64,000 bases of DNA from Branchiostoma floridae (lineage: Eukaryota; Chordata; Leptocardii; Amphioxiformes; Branchiostomatidae). The stretch lies in the NCBI RefSeq assembly GCF_000003815.2, contig NC_049981.1, positions 3,832,699 through 3,896,698 on the forward strand, in the 5' to 3' direction. The position numbers and the translations under genes are program-made. Shown here piece after piece: positions 1 to 10,093 of the stretch; the first letter of the stretch is position 1; every line of letters begins with the position of its first letter. The notes under the pieces were generated by a model, which saw nothing but the letters and a program-made list of their open reading frames with translations, was not told the origin of the DNA and did no database searches.

Positions 1-802
1 AGGAACTAATTTGCATAATTTATGAAAGAATGGCAAAACCGCCCATTGGTTAATGATTTTATAATTTTGACATGTGTATGTTAGTAAATGATTAACAGCA
101 TGCATAAATTTTTTTAAATGTGTTAGTCAATTGCATGAAATTCACAAAAGCTCTAAATATTCATGGAGGTATGGTGTCGCCGAACTCTAGTTCGAAAATG
201 ATTTTGATGAAAACAATTAATTTCTACAGATAATTAGAAGATATCAAGTTGCGCAAAGGTGATTTTATAGCTTTCATTTTTATGTACATAAAAACATTGC
301 GTCATTACAGTGGTATGCACCAAAGTGCGGTATTTTCTTTTAGAAAAAACAATATCAGTGGCGATAAAACCTGATGTCGTAATCCATATGGCCCAAAATG
401 TCAGATTTATACTTATTTCATGCCCATCTATCAATATTCGTTATTCAGGTAAAAATGCCAATTTAGCCAGGTATAGAACCTTAGGTAAAGTACATATCCT
501 ATACACAACATTCAGCGTCTGTTTACATTGTATAGAAATATTCTTATTTTTACCGTCGATTTTTTTTTGCATGTAACTCTTGGCTTTCTTTAAGCAACAA
601 GATGAATTCTTAGAAAACAATATTCTCGGGGAATCGGTGGGGAAGTGTCCAATGATGTTCATCACAAAAGACTACATACCTTTGTGTTGCCATGTTTTAC
701 GCGATGAAATGGTAACCTTTACATGTTTATACTTCTATTCTAGATTGATTAATGAAAAAAAAGTTACATTTTCCACTTGGATACATATGGGTTTAAACCT
801 AC
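1..802. other. Left edge; presumed intron of the minus-strand gene
   Basis: No exon is visible. Read on the minus strand, the stretch just below 803 matches the plus-strand intron after 15103, and the part at about 220-400 matches about 15950-16150. The inverted duplication therefore runs to the window edge. The next F5/8C exon of the minus gene is expected beyond position 1, because the equivalent plus intron is 1,246 bp long. An AT-rich interspersed repeat with a TTTGCATAAT motif occupies about 1-200. Confidence 0.5.
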
Positions 803-3585
803 TGGAGTTACAGCCCAGAACCTCCGCCCTCATGGCGATGTGAAGATTCCATGACTGAGGCAGGAAACGCACATAACGGGCATCAACAGAGTAGTTCAGT
901 AGGTTGGTTACAGGGGTGTTAATGTCGGTGTTCCCTGGAAAGACCTGTTACAAGGTAAACGGAGGATTTAGGTAAGGCTACTGTACTTACTCTTCCTCAC
1001 AGTATAGTTTCTTTAGCGTTAGATTATAAAAGATCAAAAAGCTAGTCTCCGTATTGTCGGCCCGATACAAAAACATTGACAGCATAGATCAAAACAAATG
1101 AATCGAAGTAATTATAATGGTCTTTTACGAGATTAATTAATAATGTTTTATGATATCTTAAGTAATTCAAACATGAAAAAGACATTTTGATACTCAACGT
1201 ACCACGTCTGAGCCATTGCTGTCGGTATATGGTGTCCAATTGACCCAATCCGTGCTGTACTGGAGTTTGTATGACGTCACCCACTGCTGGTAAATAGGGC
1301 CAAGTCGACCCTGGATGACGGTGCCAGTTACACGCTTCATTGCCTTAAAATCCACCTGAAAGTACGTAATTTTTCCGTTAAAAAACACGAAAATACGCGA
1401 AAAGCGGATACGTCTCTTCATTTGTTTATCACCTTCGCCAAGAATGTTTTGGGCGCTGTTTGTGGTTCAGTGTTTGTGACTGGACGCGTTATTTTGTTTG
1501 TGACAGCTGAGAGGGTGTGGATGGATTCTCAGGTGTCTGCAAGTTCGATTACAGTAGTACACCCTGTTGTTTCCTGTTGTACTGCAGCAAACAGTTGTCT
1601 TTTATCAGTGTCATTATTGAAACGTCGGACTTTTCCAAATTTATACACAATTGCTTGTCAATGAGAAAAATCTATTTGGAGTATCTTATTACTAAATGTC
1701 TAACATGCATCGGCGTATGGGTTTTATATCTTGTGCCCTGGCCATTCTTTGATCATAATGGTTTAAGTTAACCCTCAAGCACCCGACCTTTTTTTGCGAC
1801 TAAAATGACCGAGTGGGGTCCAAACGGACCCCAAAATGTTTTGTTCATTAAATCTCAGTACCATTTCTTATCGGCGATCATTGTATATACATTGCTTCGT
1901 CAATGTAAGAGGAAGATTTTGAGATGTTAAGGTGTTGCTAATTCCAACTCATTATCATAATTTATGCAAAAGTTCAGAAGGACCACGTTTTGCACTAAAC
2001 CTATTCCGACCAGATAGGGGAATTTTGAGGCCCTCAGCAACTCGCATAACTCATGAACGGCTAGAGCTAAAGCTACGAAACTTAGTAATTTATCACATAA
2101 TATTGTTTGCAAAAGTTTTTAATCAATAAAGTAAGTTTATCATTTTTGGGGGTCGCCATGGCAACCATATTCTAACAGTCATATTTTTGCCAAAATTTGA
2201 CAATTTCAATTCAAACAATGTTTTCTTGGTAAACTACACCTGTTTTCTGACAACAATTAAACTATATGAAATTTAATGTAATTTTCATGACTTAAAATTT
2301 ATAATTCATGCTAATTTCATGACGTCATTGGTCAAAATCTAAGATGACCGCCCTGCTGATTAGGCAAATGACGTCATGATGTCGTCACATTACATGTTGA
2401 TGACACAAAAAGTTGTTGCGATGATTTAGGTTTACATTCTTATTATTGTCTAAAAGTTGGGTAGTCATACTGTAAGTGGTTAAGGAGTTAGCTTCCAAAG
2501 TTTGTTTAAAAAACTGCACAGTTTTGGTTGGGTCCACGCAAATCCACGCAACATCTGCTTGACAGTATCCAATTACCGCATGGTCTAGATAACTCAGACT
2601 TGGACCAATACACCGAAAGACGTACAATTTCGATTACAAAAACAGCTAGGCCATGTTGATTTGATTATATGGATGACATCCTCCGGGAACTCCAAAACTG
2701 ATACGAGCGAGCGAATAAAAAAAGTTTGGCCAAAAAAAAAAAATTGGCAAAAAAAAAAGTTGCCTTCAGTATGAAATCCAAGTGGCCAGGAAGGTTGAAC
2801 ATAGGACTAAACACACATAGTATGGTATACCAACAGTTAGGTGTAGAGACCAGTACATCATACGGGTGCAAAACATTTTTTTTTCTTCTTGGACCAATCC
2901 GAAAAAAACAGACCTGAAAAAAAACACAGAGGAACAGGTTTCGCCAATTACAAAATGGACACACTATGTCGGCAGCCGTTTGGGGTCTAACCGGGGGGCC
3001 AAGAAGACAACAAGAGCGAAGTCAAGTAGAGTTTATAGTCAATTGCACCAAGTTTCTACAGTTTTCTGATACTTTTTTTCAATCTACGGAATATTTGTGC
3101 TCATTTTACAGCTGCTTTGCACAATTTATTGTGTGGTCGAAAACTTTTTTTTTTGGAAATGGCCAAAAATTGGTGCGAGCGCGGATGTCATCCATATAAT
3201 CAAATCAACGTGGCCCTACTGCGAAAAGAAAGGAACGTCCATCATCGCGCAACTGAGTACAGATGACATACCAAACCACATACGAATGCTGCAAACGGAA
3301 CATAAAGATATAGGTGCGAACACTCAACGCAAAAACAGTTCACAATACTTTGTCGACGGAGATTACCCTCCAGTCACAAAGTAAAACATAGCGTTACCTG
3401 CAACCACTGTCCAATGTCGTTCCGCGCGGCTGCCCAGCCACCCGAGCCTGAATCCCAGTTTAACCGTCCGCGGTAAGGCGCACGATTTGCATGATGGTAA
3501 GAGGATGCAGTGATGCTGCTATCAGGTATGGCACCAGATTCCATCCCAAGTGGATGCAGACAGTCTGAGGTAACCTCACCTACAG
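803..3585 (-). CDS. F5/8 type C (discoidin) domain of the minus-strand gene
   Basis: Three exons: 3585-3398 (begins AVGEVTSDC, ends GQWLQ), 1355-1203 (begins VDFKAMKRV, contains [12 protein letters not shown]) and 944-803 (begins VFPGNTDIN, contains [13 protein letters not shown], ends GCNSS). This is the three-exon layout of every discoidin domain in the window. The domain family is a jellyroll that binds lipids, glycans or proteins through variable spike loops. The tip loop after ITASS reads YHHANRAPYRGRLN and differs from the plus paralogue ([16 protein letters not shown]). Confidence 0.85.
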
Positions 3586-4894
3586 CTGAAAATTAACCAT
3601 TACCAGTAGAGATCGCTTGCTGTTTGCCAATCTACTGTAAATGCAGAAACGTTTCGCGTTGGTTTAATGTTCGCGGTTTTCGTGGTGGTCGCTTCACCGC
3701 GAACTTAAAACCACCGCGAACATGTTTCCATGGCAGTAAGAGACTACAGTGCATGGTGCTACCGCGCTACTTAAAACCACCGCGAACTAAAATACATTTA
3801 CAGTATATTATCTTTATAACTTTCTACATTAGTTAAACTACATAACCAGTCTTCGACAATTTGGGTAAAGAATCTGTATTTGACGTTATAATGTTGAAAA
3901 CTGTCTGGGAGTACTCTTCATCTCAGTAGATATATATGATAAGACATGACGAAATTTCTCATCTTATTTTCAGCCCTAGAACGGTATCAATATCAGATGA
4001 CTGATGTTTTAAAACATCGGTCTGACGTTTTCTTTTCTTCCTGCTCGCAGAACTAAAAAGGTCATGAACTGCTGATGGAGGCACACCCAACTCGCAAAAC
4101 AACATCGCAACATATCTATCGGTATCTGGAGCACTCAGTCATGCGCCTTAAAATATCTGGTGGGGGCACACCCAAAATACACAACTAAAGGCCACAATGG
4201 GCCTCACCAACAAAAGGCCATGAATGTAGATGCAGTTTTATTTACAGCTTGATATCAGCAAATAAAGTACACTTTGGTCAAAGTTAATGTAAAACTGTTT
4301 AGAGAGCAGGGAAAATGTTTCGTGCAACAAAGGAAGTTAATTTCTATGCTTGATGGAACCCTCGACCTCTTCTCGAGAAGAGTATGTCGAGATCAATTAC
4401 TTTTTATATCAGAAATGTGTCTGTTTTGACCACTCCCAAAGGATAATGGTACACATGAGGTAGAAATGTCGGTGCAAGACCCACAGGTCTTTTGAATGTA
4501 ACCAAAGGGAAGTAAATGCAGATCTGCTGAAACAGGCGATATGTAGTTACAGATTGATGTGATAGATATACTATTAAACTGTTCACGAGAATCATACAGT
4601 GTAGTTACCCTCTCACACACTCACCTCTCACTCATTCGCTCGCTCGTTCACTCTCATTCACGCACTCACTCTCTTTCATTCAGTCACTCAGTCACCCACT
4701 CACTCAGTCGCTCACTCACTACAAACCTTCCTAAAAGTAATGGTCTGAACTCAATGGTCATCGTTATTGTGCCATAGACATATATCAGCAGCATTTTGTC
4801 CATGATAAAAATGGAGCCTACCTTTTACACGTGCTGCACAGAGAATAAGGATGCAGCAGATGAGCCTGACGTGAACACCGTACCGCAAATCCAT
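803..4894 (-). CDS. Partial gene: secreted or membrane protein with N-terminal F5/8C (discoidin) domain, head-to-head paralogue
   Basis: Four coding exons read on the minus strand: 4894-4822 (signal peptide), 3585-3398, 1355-1203 and 944-803. Phases join cleanly: 73 nt ending phase 1, 188 nt to phase 0, 153 nt phase 0, 142 nt to phase 1. Lengths and splice positions match the first four exons of the plus-strand gene at 10021-15103 (73, 188, 150 and 142 nt). The encoded N-terminus has a hydrophobic signal segment and then one complete discoidin domain with the family sequence [17 protein letters not shown] and the closing LGC-type cysteine. The last exon ends in phase 1 with a good donor, so the gene continues past the left edge. 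It probably also encodes a long multi-domain polycystin-like protein, but only this part is visible. Alternatively it could be a short or decayed copy; no frame break is seen in these exons. Confidence 0.82.
1356..3397 (-). other. Intron inside the minus-strand discoidin domain
   Basis: A 2.0-kb intron. Positions 1420-1770 align, inverted, with parts of 13736-14480 in the plus gene. About 1900-2400 is AT-rich with TGACGTCAT motifs and resembles a repeat at 19960-20440. The rest is the inverted-repeat element at 2649-3215. No coding signal is seen. Confidence 0.5.
2649..3215. mobile_element. Inverted-repeat (MITE-like) element
   Basis: The ends are inverted copies of each other: about 33 bp around TTGATTTGATTATATGGATG at the left and its complement at about 3180-3213. 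The interior has A-rich runs and a GACCAATCCG segment resembling the hAT-like element at 45484-45916. No transposase frame is present. I could not find a clear target-site duplication. Confidence 0.55.
3586..4821 (-). other. Intron 1 of the minus-strand gene
   Basis: Contains the MITE at 3633-3805, an interspersed repeat copy at about 3960-4200, and a degenerate CACT-rich simple repeat at about 4612-4725. From 3826 upward it mirrors the plus intron 1 (10094-11160), including the matching GAGT repeat at about 10230-10350. No exon is seen. Confidence 0.55.
3633..3805. mobile_element. Short palindromic MITE, TA-flanked
   Basis: The termini TACTGTAAATG and its complement CATTTACAGTA bound a 173-bp, internally repetitive segment rich in CGCGGTTTT and ACCGCGAAC. 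The TA at both ends would fit a Tc1/mariner-type target. It lies in intron 1 of the minus gene. Confidence 0.55.
4822..4894 (-). CDS. Signal-peptide exon, A-type, minus strand
   Basis: ATG at 4894-4892 (minus) opens 24 codons plus one base, then a GTAGGCTCC donor. The peptide begins MDLRYGVH and has a hydrophobic core LICCILILCAA, typical of a cleaved signal peptide. It closely resembles the plus-strand exon 10021-10093. Splicing in phase 1 to 3585 gives an alanine codon (G|CT), as in the plus gene. Confidence 0.82.
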
Positions 4895-5220
4895 CCTTCT
4901 AACGGGCGCGCTTCCCAGGATCTACGGGAGCAGACGCGACGACGCCCTCAAATTGATGTCTCTGGGCCGGTCAAGGTGATTCGTCCGCCTTTTTTCTTTT
5001 TCTTAAAGATGTTAGAACCAGATATGCTAAGACAAAACCTTTCACGGTGTGGAACTATGAAATGCCCGACGCGTGGCTGTTTGCTTTTCCTCGCGTCTGT
5101 AGTCAAGCCGTAGATCTGAGCAACGCCCAAAACTTAGTGATGTTTGGACGAAACCATGACATTTTGGAGGGAGATTAACTTCTACATTACCAGAAAAAGT
5201 GCAGTAAAACTGCATTTATT
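4895..5220 (-). promoter_or_regulatory. Probable promoter/5'UTR, A-type, minus strand
   Basis: Noncoding block directly upstream of the minus ATG, conserved in inverted orientation with 9700-10020. The shared order is GTAATGTAGAAGTTAATCT, then GTTTTGGGCGTTGCTCAGAT, then CAGACGCGAGGAAAA, then GACCGGCCCAGAGACATC, then the ATG. Conservation in two diverged copies suggests promoter plus 5'UTR. No TATA box was assigned. Confidence 0.45.
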
Positions 5221-6052
5221 ACTATCGATAAATATATGCCTGCACTACTTAACAGAACACGACCCAGAAATCAATTGTAGATCTTACAGAGTTTCTTTTT
5301 AAATATTTTTTCTGCAATTATATTTTTATCGTCCTATCATAATTACCCTCGCTGCATATGGGCGTTTTGGACGAAGGTGAAGGCAGACACAGAAATACGT
5401 GCTCCGCATAACAGGTAGTGTTTCGTGAGATGGAAATAAGCAAAGGAAAAAATACCTCTTTTGATTTTACATGAAAAGTATTCTTAGTGTAAGAACATCA
5501 AGTTTGGAAGTAAGAAAACCCTTCTAGGAAATAAAAACGTTTCCTTTTGTATGAAAAAAATATTCTTTGTGTTAGAACATCAATCTTATAAAGTATAACA
5601 GTTCCAGGTGAAACATTTCTCTCGTTGTGAGAAATGTATTCTTAGTATCAGAACATATCCATAATATATTTAAGAACATGGCTCTAGGCCATAAGATTTT
5701 TTTTTTGTGCTCTTGATGTTTCAAAATATTCTGGTGGTTCCAGCCTTCAAGTGAATAGCTCTTGTATTTTGTTTAAAAAGATTTCGGATTTATTGAATGA
5801 AGTGCTTGTTTAGATGGGGCCTTGTAGATTTACTGTGTGGTGTCTAGTGAGGGCTATCTTGTTCCTTCGAAATAATCTTGAAGAAGAAAAATCGAGGTAC
5901 GAGATATGAGATGGTGATAAGAGGTCGTAAAATTGCCGTGTAACAACTTAGCGCCACCGCCTTAAAATGTCCTTTGAATTTTTCATGAGGCGTGTTTTTC
6001 ATGTGTATCATTGCTATGGAAACCCCATACGTATATTGGTGACTAACGCGCG

Positions 6053-6098
<46 letters not shown>

Positions 6099-7138
6099 CA
6101 AACACACACACACACACACACATACAAACACACACACACACAAACACACACATACACACACACACACACACATACACACAAACACACACAAACACACACA
6201 CACATACACACACACACACATACAAACACACACACACATACACACACAAAAACACAAACACACACACATAATGATTAGCCTACTCCGTTATAATACTATA
6301 CCAGAGTATTATGTTAGCCCTTATTGTGTACTTTGTGTAATAGTTGTTGCCATACATTGTATCATGTGCAATTGTTGTGCAATAAAGTTCTTTATTCTCT
6401 CTGTCTGTCTATGTATATATATTCATACATATTATCGAAACCTTATACATGTATCTAGACAAATGTTGCTCGAAAACAAGTCATAAAATCCCCCTGCAAC
6501 AACTTAGCGCCACCACATTAATTTTTGTTTGAATATTTCATGAGCCACACGGAGAATACGCATCTTTGTGTCATAAATACCCAAACATACATCTGAATAA
6601 ATATGACATTACATATCACACAAGCAGGGATGGTGGATGAGCAGGTTGCGAGGAATATTCTACCTAACGGACCTGTGTAGCCACAAACATCATAGTTAAG
6701 GCGTTATGGCATGGAAATGGTAGAAACAAAATGTACGTGTTTTGCCCCTCTACTTATTTCCACCTGACTGACAACTGAACTTTTGTCCCTTTCTCCTTTC
6801 CAACCTTCATGACGCAGACTCAATCATAAATCATGTCCAAAAGACGCAGCTCGTGTCGACACCGAGAAACGGGCAGCGTAATCATAGTCAGGTGACTGAA
6901 AAACATCACAGAGTAAATATTGGAAACACCAAGAACCATGGAAAAATTACAATTCGTGTCTAGGACTAAAAGATGATTGCTAAGTAATAAGACCTTGAAT
7001 ACAACAAAGGTCAGATAATGTCGTTTTATTCCGCTGTTTTGCTAGTAATGTATGAATTAAGATAACTCCAAAATGTTCTCGTTGATTCGTCCTTGTTTGT
7101 TTTTATGACGTAGAGACGCCTGTGTTTGCGTTGCGCAG
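5221..7138. other. Intergenic region between head-to-head genes, with CA microsatellite
   Basis: No gene. The left-arm part (to about 6660) mirrors 8790-9700. It includes a (CA)n tract at 6057-6271 preceded by a dispersed block (GTCGTAAAAT...CAACAACTTAGCGCCACC) that recurs at 6478, 8940 (minus), 30975, 56325, 56955 and 58255. About 6710-7138 begins the B-type upstream region, matched at 59075-59320. Confidence 0.5.
6057..6271. repeat. (CA)n microsatellite
   Basis: About 215 bp of CA repeats with scattered CATA/CAAA interruptions. The long Cys/Val and His/Thr reading frames here come only from the repeat. Confidence 0.95.
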
Positions 7139-7364
7139 GTGTCCGACTTGACGACAGACGTCAGGAGAGAGGCACGGGGCGCCTCGACTGACGTGGCGAA
7201 ATTTCGCACAGGAGGAGGGTTTCTCTATGCATTTCTTGATCTAACATTTGAAAATGGGAAAAAGAAAAGACGTAAGAAGCGCGTGGACCGGACCAGAGAC
7301 AGCAGCCGTACGGGCCCGGTCGCATCTGCTCCCGTAGGCTCTGAAGAGCGCACCCGTTACAAGG
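7084..7364 (+). promoter_or_regulatory. Probable promoter/5'UTR, B-type, spacer copy
   Basis: Upstream of the ATG at 7365 and conserved with 59320-59549. Shared pieces are TGCGTTGCGCAGGT-like, AAAAGAAAAGACGTAAGAAG, a GACCGGAC motif, and CGTTACAAGGATGGCTTCA at the start codon. The A-type promoters share the GTTGC...CAG, GACCGG and CCCGTAG-type pieces in the same order, so all four upstream regions look related. Confidence 0.45.
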
Positions 7365-7437
7365 ATGGCTTCACGGAACAGAGTTGTGCTCAGGTTGACC
7401 TGCTGTATCATTCTTCTCTCAGCATCACATGTAAAAT
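7365..7437 (+). CDS. Signal-peptide exon, B-type, in the spacer of the inverted repeat
   Basis: ATG plus 23 codons and one base, then a GTAGGCTC donor in phase 1. The peptide starts MASRNRVV and has a hydrophobic core LTCCIILLSA. It is nearly identical to 59550-59622 and related to the A-type exons. No F5/8C exon lies between it and the A-type exon at 10021. It is either an alternative first exon for the plus gene (its phase would fit 12420) or an orphan left by duplication. The donor context AAAAT|GTAGG is weaker than the AAAAG|GTAGG of the other three copies. Confidence 0.65.
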
Positions 7438-8261
7438 GTAGGCTCTAACGTTATTATGAACAAACTAGGTAAGGTAAAGGAAAACGTAGTCCCATAGCCG
7501 CCATTTGAGGACGTAGGGGTAGTATCTACTGTGTCTTGGATACGGTATGGAAGGCGGAGCCCATCTCTCTCCTTCCACCACCTTTTAAAATTGTACCTCC
7601 CTAACCGAAATCAGGTTCCCATTCTTACACATGGGTGGAGTGAGGAAAGTCGAGAAAAGACTCATTAGCAGGCTCTACCAGTCAAGCTTTTTCATGGAAT
7701 TCATTTTTTTTTTCAAATGGCACATCAAGTTAAACCATACATGGTTCTTGTATACATGAGAGGAAGGCTTGTATGAGCGAAGAGTCTTCCTTGTGCGATA
7801 CCTATGATAGCTAAGATACTTCTTTTGTAGTCTCAACCTCCTTGAGGTTGTCAAATGTATCATTACCATTACCCATGTGATACACATGTACTTTTTACCA
7901 CCACCTGTGCAATAACTGTTCTTTATAGACATATTTGTTTCACCTTCCCTGTGCTGGTCTAATGTACTCTTACTCATGCGATAGGAGACACATGTACTTT
8001 TTATCCCTACTTGTGCAATAGTTGTAGACTGTAGAAGTACTGGTCCTATTGTGCATGGACCCTAACGATAGTGGGCACGAGTACTATGTATTACTCCCTG
8101 TATAGTAGCTTATATACTATGTACTATTTGTTTTTAAGAATAAAGCTTGGAAAAAATACATGGTTCTTGTGGTCCAGTCCACACAGAAATTAGTTTAGTT
8201 TTAACAGATAGTAGTAGTGATATCAACCGATAAGTCCATGAGAAAAAAAGCCCGATTTCCC

Positions 8262-8330
8262 GATTTTTCGAACTCGGGACCTCTAGATTCCTAGTCGAGT
8301 GCTCTAACAGTTACGCCACACGCGACGCCA
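8262..8330 (-). repeat. tRNA-like (SINE-head) sequence
   Basis: On the minus strand, GTGGCGTAACTGTTAGAGCA resembles a Pol III A box with D arm, and CCCGAGTTCGAA resembles a B box with T arm. An anticodon-like loop CTAGGAA lies between. The T loop is too long and the stems are imperfect, so this is a tRNA-derived repeat rather than a working tRNA gene. Confidence 0.35.
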
Positions 8331-8339
8331 TTTTTTGTC

Positions 8340-8660
8340 TCTTTTGTCGACATAGAAGTGTAAAAAACCGCATCAACATCCCTGGCGCACTACTCGTGCC
8401 ACATAAGGCCAAGGCCCGTTCGAACCATTGTTTGCGGGTTGGGTGTGCCTCAACCAGCGTTTTACGACTTTTTATAGTGGGCGCATGACTGGTTTCTCTG
8501 TGATCTGAATATGATATGTTGCTGTTTGCGAGTCGAGTGTGCAGATCAGGACTTTTTCGCTTCTGCGAGCACGAAGAAAAGGAAACGTCAGGCCGATGTT
8601 TTAAAACATCAATCATTTGATATTGATACCGTTCTCGAGTGAAAACAAGATGAAACATTT
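8340..8660 (+). repeat. Interspersed repeat copy (GGGTGTGCC family)
   Basis: Shares an ordered series with other copies: GTTGGGTGTGCCTC, GCGCATGACT, GAGCACGAAGAAAAGGAAAC, GTCAGGCCGATGT and GATATTGATACCGTTCTC. Other copies are at about 3960-4200 (minus), 10640-11045, 24080-24480 and, in part, 63700-64000. No coding function is apparent. Confidence 0.55.
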
Positions 8661-9050
8661 AGTTATCATTTATATCAACTCAGAAAAACAAGCACAGATG
8701 TGTGACACCGAAGAGAAAAAAAATGTTTTTCTGAAATTAGGCGAAAATCAATGAGCTCGTCGACGTCATCCATAAAATCTACTTGCTAGGTCCGTTAGGT
8801 AGAATATTCCTCGCAACCTGCTCATCCACCATCCCTGCTTGTGTGATATGTAATGCCATATTTATTCAGATGTATGTTTGGGTATTTATGACACAAAGAT
8901 GCGTATTCTCCGTGTGGCTCATGAAATATTCAAACAAAAATTAATGTGGTGGCGCTAAGTTGTTGCAGGGGGATTTTACGACTTTTTCTCGAGTAAACAT
9001 CTTGTCGAGATGGTTTGATAATATATATAAATATGTAGAGACAGAGGGAT

Positions 9051-9085
<35 letters not shown>

Positions 9086-9086
9086 G
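9051..9086. repeat. (TG)n microsatellite
   Basis: Short TG tract. It is the inverted counterpart of the much longer CA tract at 6057-6271, so the tract has expanded or contracted since the inverted duplication. Confidence 0.9.
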
Positions 9087-9699
9087 AAAATTTCTTTGCG
9101 AGTCACCATTTAATACTTCTCAAGATGTACGTGTGAGGTTGTCATAGGAATGATACACAGAAAAACACATTTTACGACCCAGTCTTATCGCCACTACGTA
9201 CCTTGTTTGTTTTTTTCCTCCTTCATGTTCCTTTCGAAGGAACTAGAATTTCTTCTCTAACTTCCATAGTAAAATTTTTATTACATAGAAATATTTCCTT
9301 CTAAGATTGATGTTCTAGCTCCAATAATAGTTGGGTTTTTTTTCATACAAGAAGAAACATTTTTAATTCCTCGAAATGTTTTCTTACTTTCAAGTTTGAT
9401 GTCCTTACACCAAGAATACTTTTCATGTAAAATATTAAGAGGTTTTTTTTTTCTTTTTCTTATTTCCACCTCACGGAACACTACCTATTATGAGGAGCAC
9501 ATATTTCTGTGCCGGCCTTCACATTAATCACAGACGCCCATACACAGCCAAGGTAATCGTGACACGACGATAGAGATATAATTGCAGAAACAAAACATTT
9601 GAAAAGAAACCCCGTACGATTTACAATGATTTCTAGGTCGGGTTTTCTTAAGTAGTGCAGGCATATGATAATAAATGCAGTTTTACTGCACTTATTCTG

Positions 9700-10020
9700 G
9701 TAATGTAGAAGTTAATCTACCTCCAAAATGTTATCATGGGTTCGTCCATTTTTCAATGACGTCACAAAGTTTTGGGCGTTGCTCAGATCTGAGGCCTGAC
9801 TTCAGACGCGAGGAAAACGCACAGAGCGACGCGTCTGGTATTCTATTGTTCCGCACTGTGGAAGGTTTTGTTTTTGCATTCCTGGTTCCTTCATCTTAAA
9901 AAAAGAAGAAAAAAAAGACGGACGGACGGAACACGTTGACCGGCCCAGAGACATCGATTGTGCGGGCACCGTCGCGTCTTCTCCCATAGACTCTGTCTGA
10001 ATAGTGCGGCCGTTAGCAGT
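9700..10020 (+). promoter_or_regulatory. Probable promoter/5'UTR, A-type, plus strand
   Basis: Mirror of 4895-5220 and directly upstream of the ATG at 10021. It contains a full CRE-type palindrome TGACGTCA at 9757-9764, which the minus copy has lost (CATCACTA there). An A/G-rich tract and a GGAC triplet repeat (about 9900-9932) precede the conserved GACCGGCCCAGAGACATC block. Confidence 0.45.
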
Positions 10021-10093
10021 ATGGCTTTACGATACGTTGTTCTCGGCAGGCTCATCTGCTGCATCCTTCTTCTCTGTTCAGCACGTGTAAAAG
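10021..10093 (+). CDS. Signal-peptide exon of the plus gene, A-type
   Basis: 24 codons plus one base, donor GTAGGCTCC. It begins MALRYVVLG and has a hydrophobic core [11 protein letters not shown]. Phase 1 joins to 12420 and yields K-A-A-G-E-V. I chose this start because it is the first ATG after the conserved upstream block and its three relatives start at the same place. Confidence 0.85.

Larger units (their letters stand above)
1..6660. repeat. Left arm of a giant inverted duplication
   Basis: Collinear inverted similarity to about 8790-16150. Matched landmarks (left with right): MITE-like palindrome 220-400 with 15950-16150; discoidin exons 803-3585 with 12420-15103; signal exons 4822-4894 with 10021-10093; promoter 4900-5220 with 9700-10020; CA tract 6057-6271 with TG tract 9051-9086; and a near-identical block of about 190 bp at 6478-6665 with 8793-8988. 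Later insertions interrupt each arm. I estimated the arm ends by eye. Confidence 0.75.
7438..9699. other. Spacer and right-arm intergenic region
   Basis: About 7440-7680 matches 59623-59860, so the B-type duplication extends into the intron. A tRNA-like segment lies at 8262-8330, an interspersed repeat at 8340-8660, and a (TG)n tract at 9051-9086. No protein-coding exon is recognised. Confidence 0.5.

Noticed and set aside
5844-6278. Long Cys/Val-rich and His/Thr-rich open frames
   Set aside because: They are produced by the CA microsatellite in several frames on both strands.
8262-8330. A functional tRNA gene with AGG anticodon
   Set aside because: Stem pairing and T-loop length are wrong for a working tRNA; kept only as a tRNA-like repeat.
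8311-8658. 115-residue minus-strand frame
   Set aside because: It lies wholly in a dispersed repeat and a tRNA-like segment; no domain is recognised.
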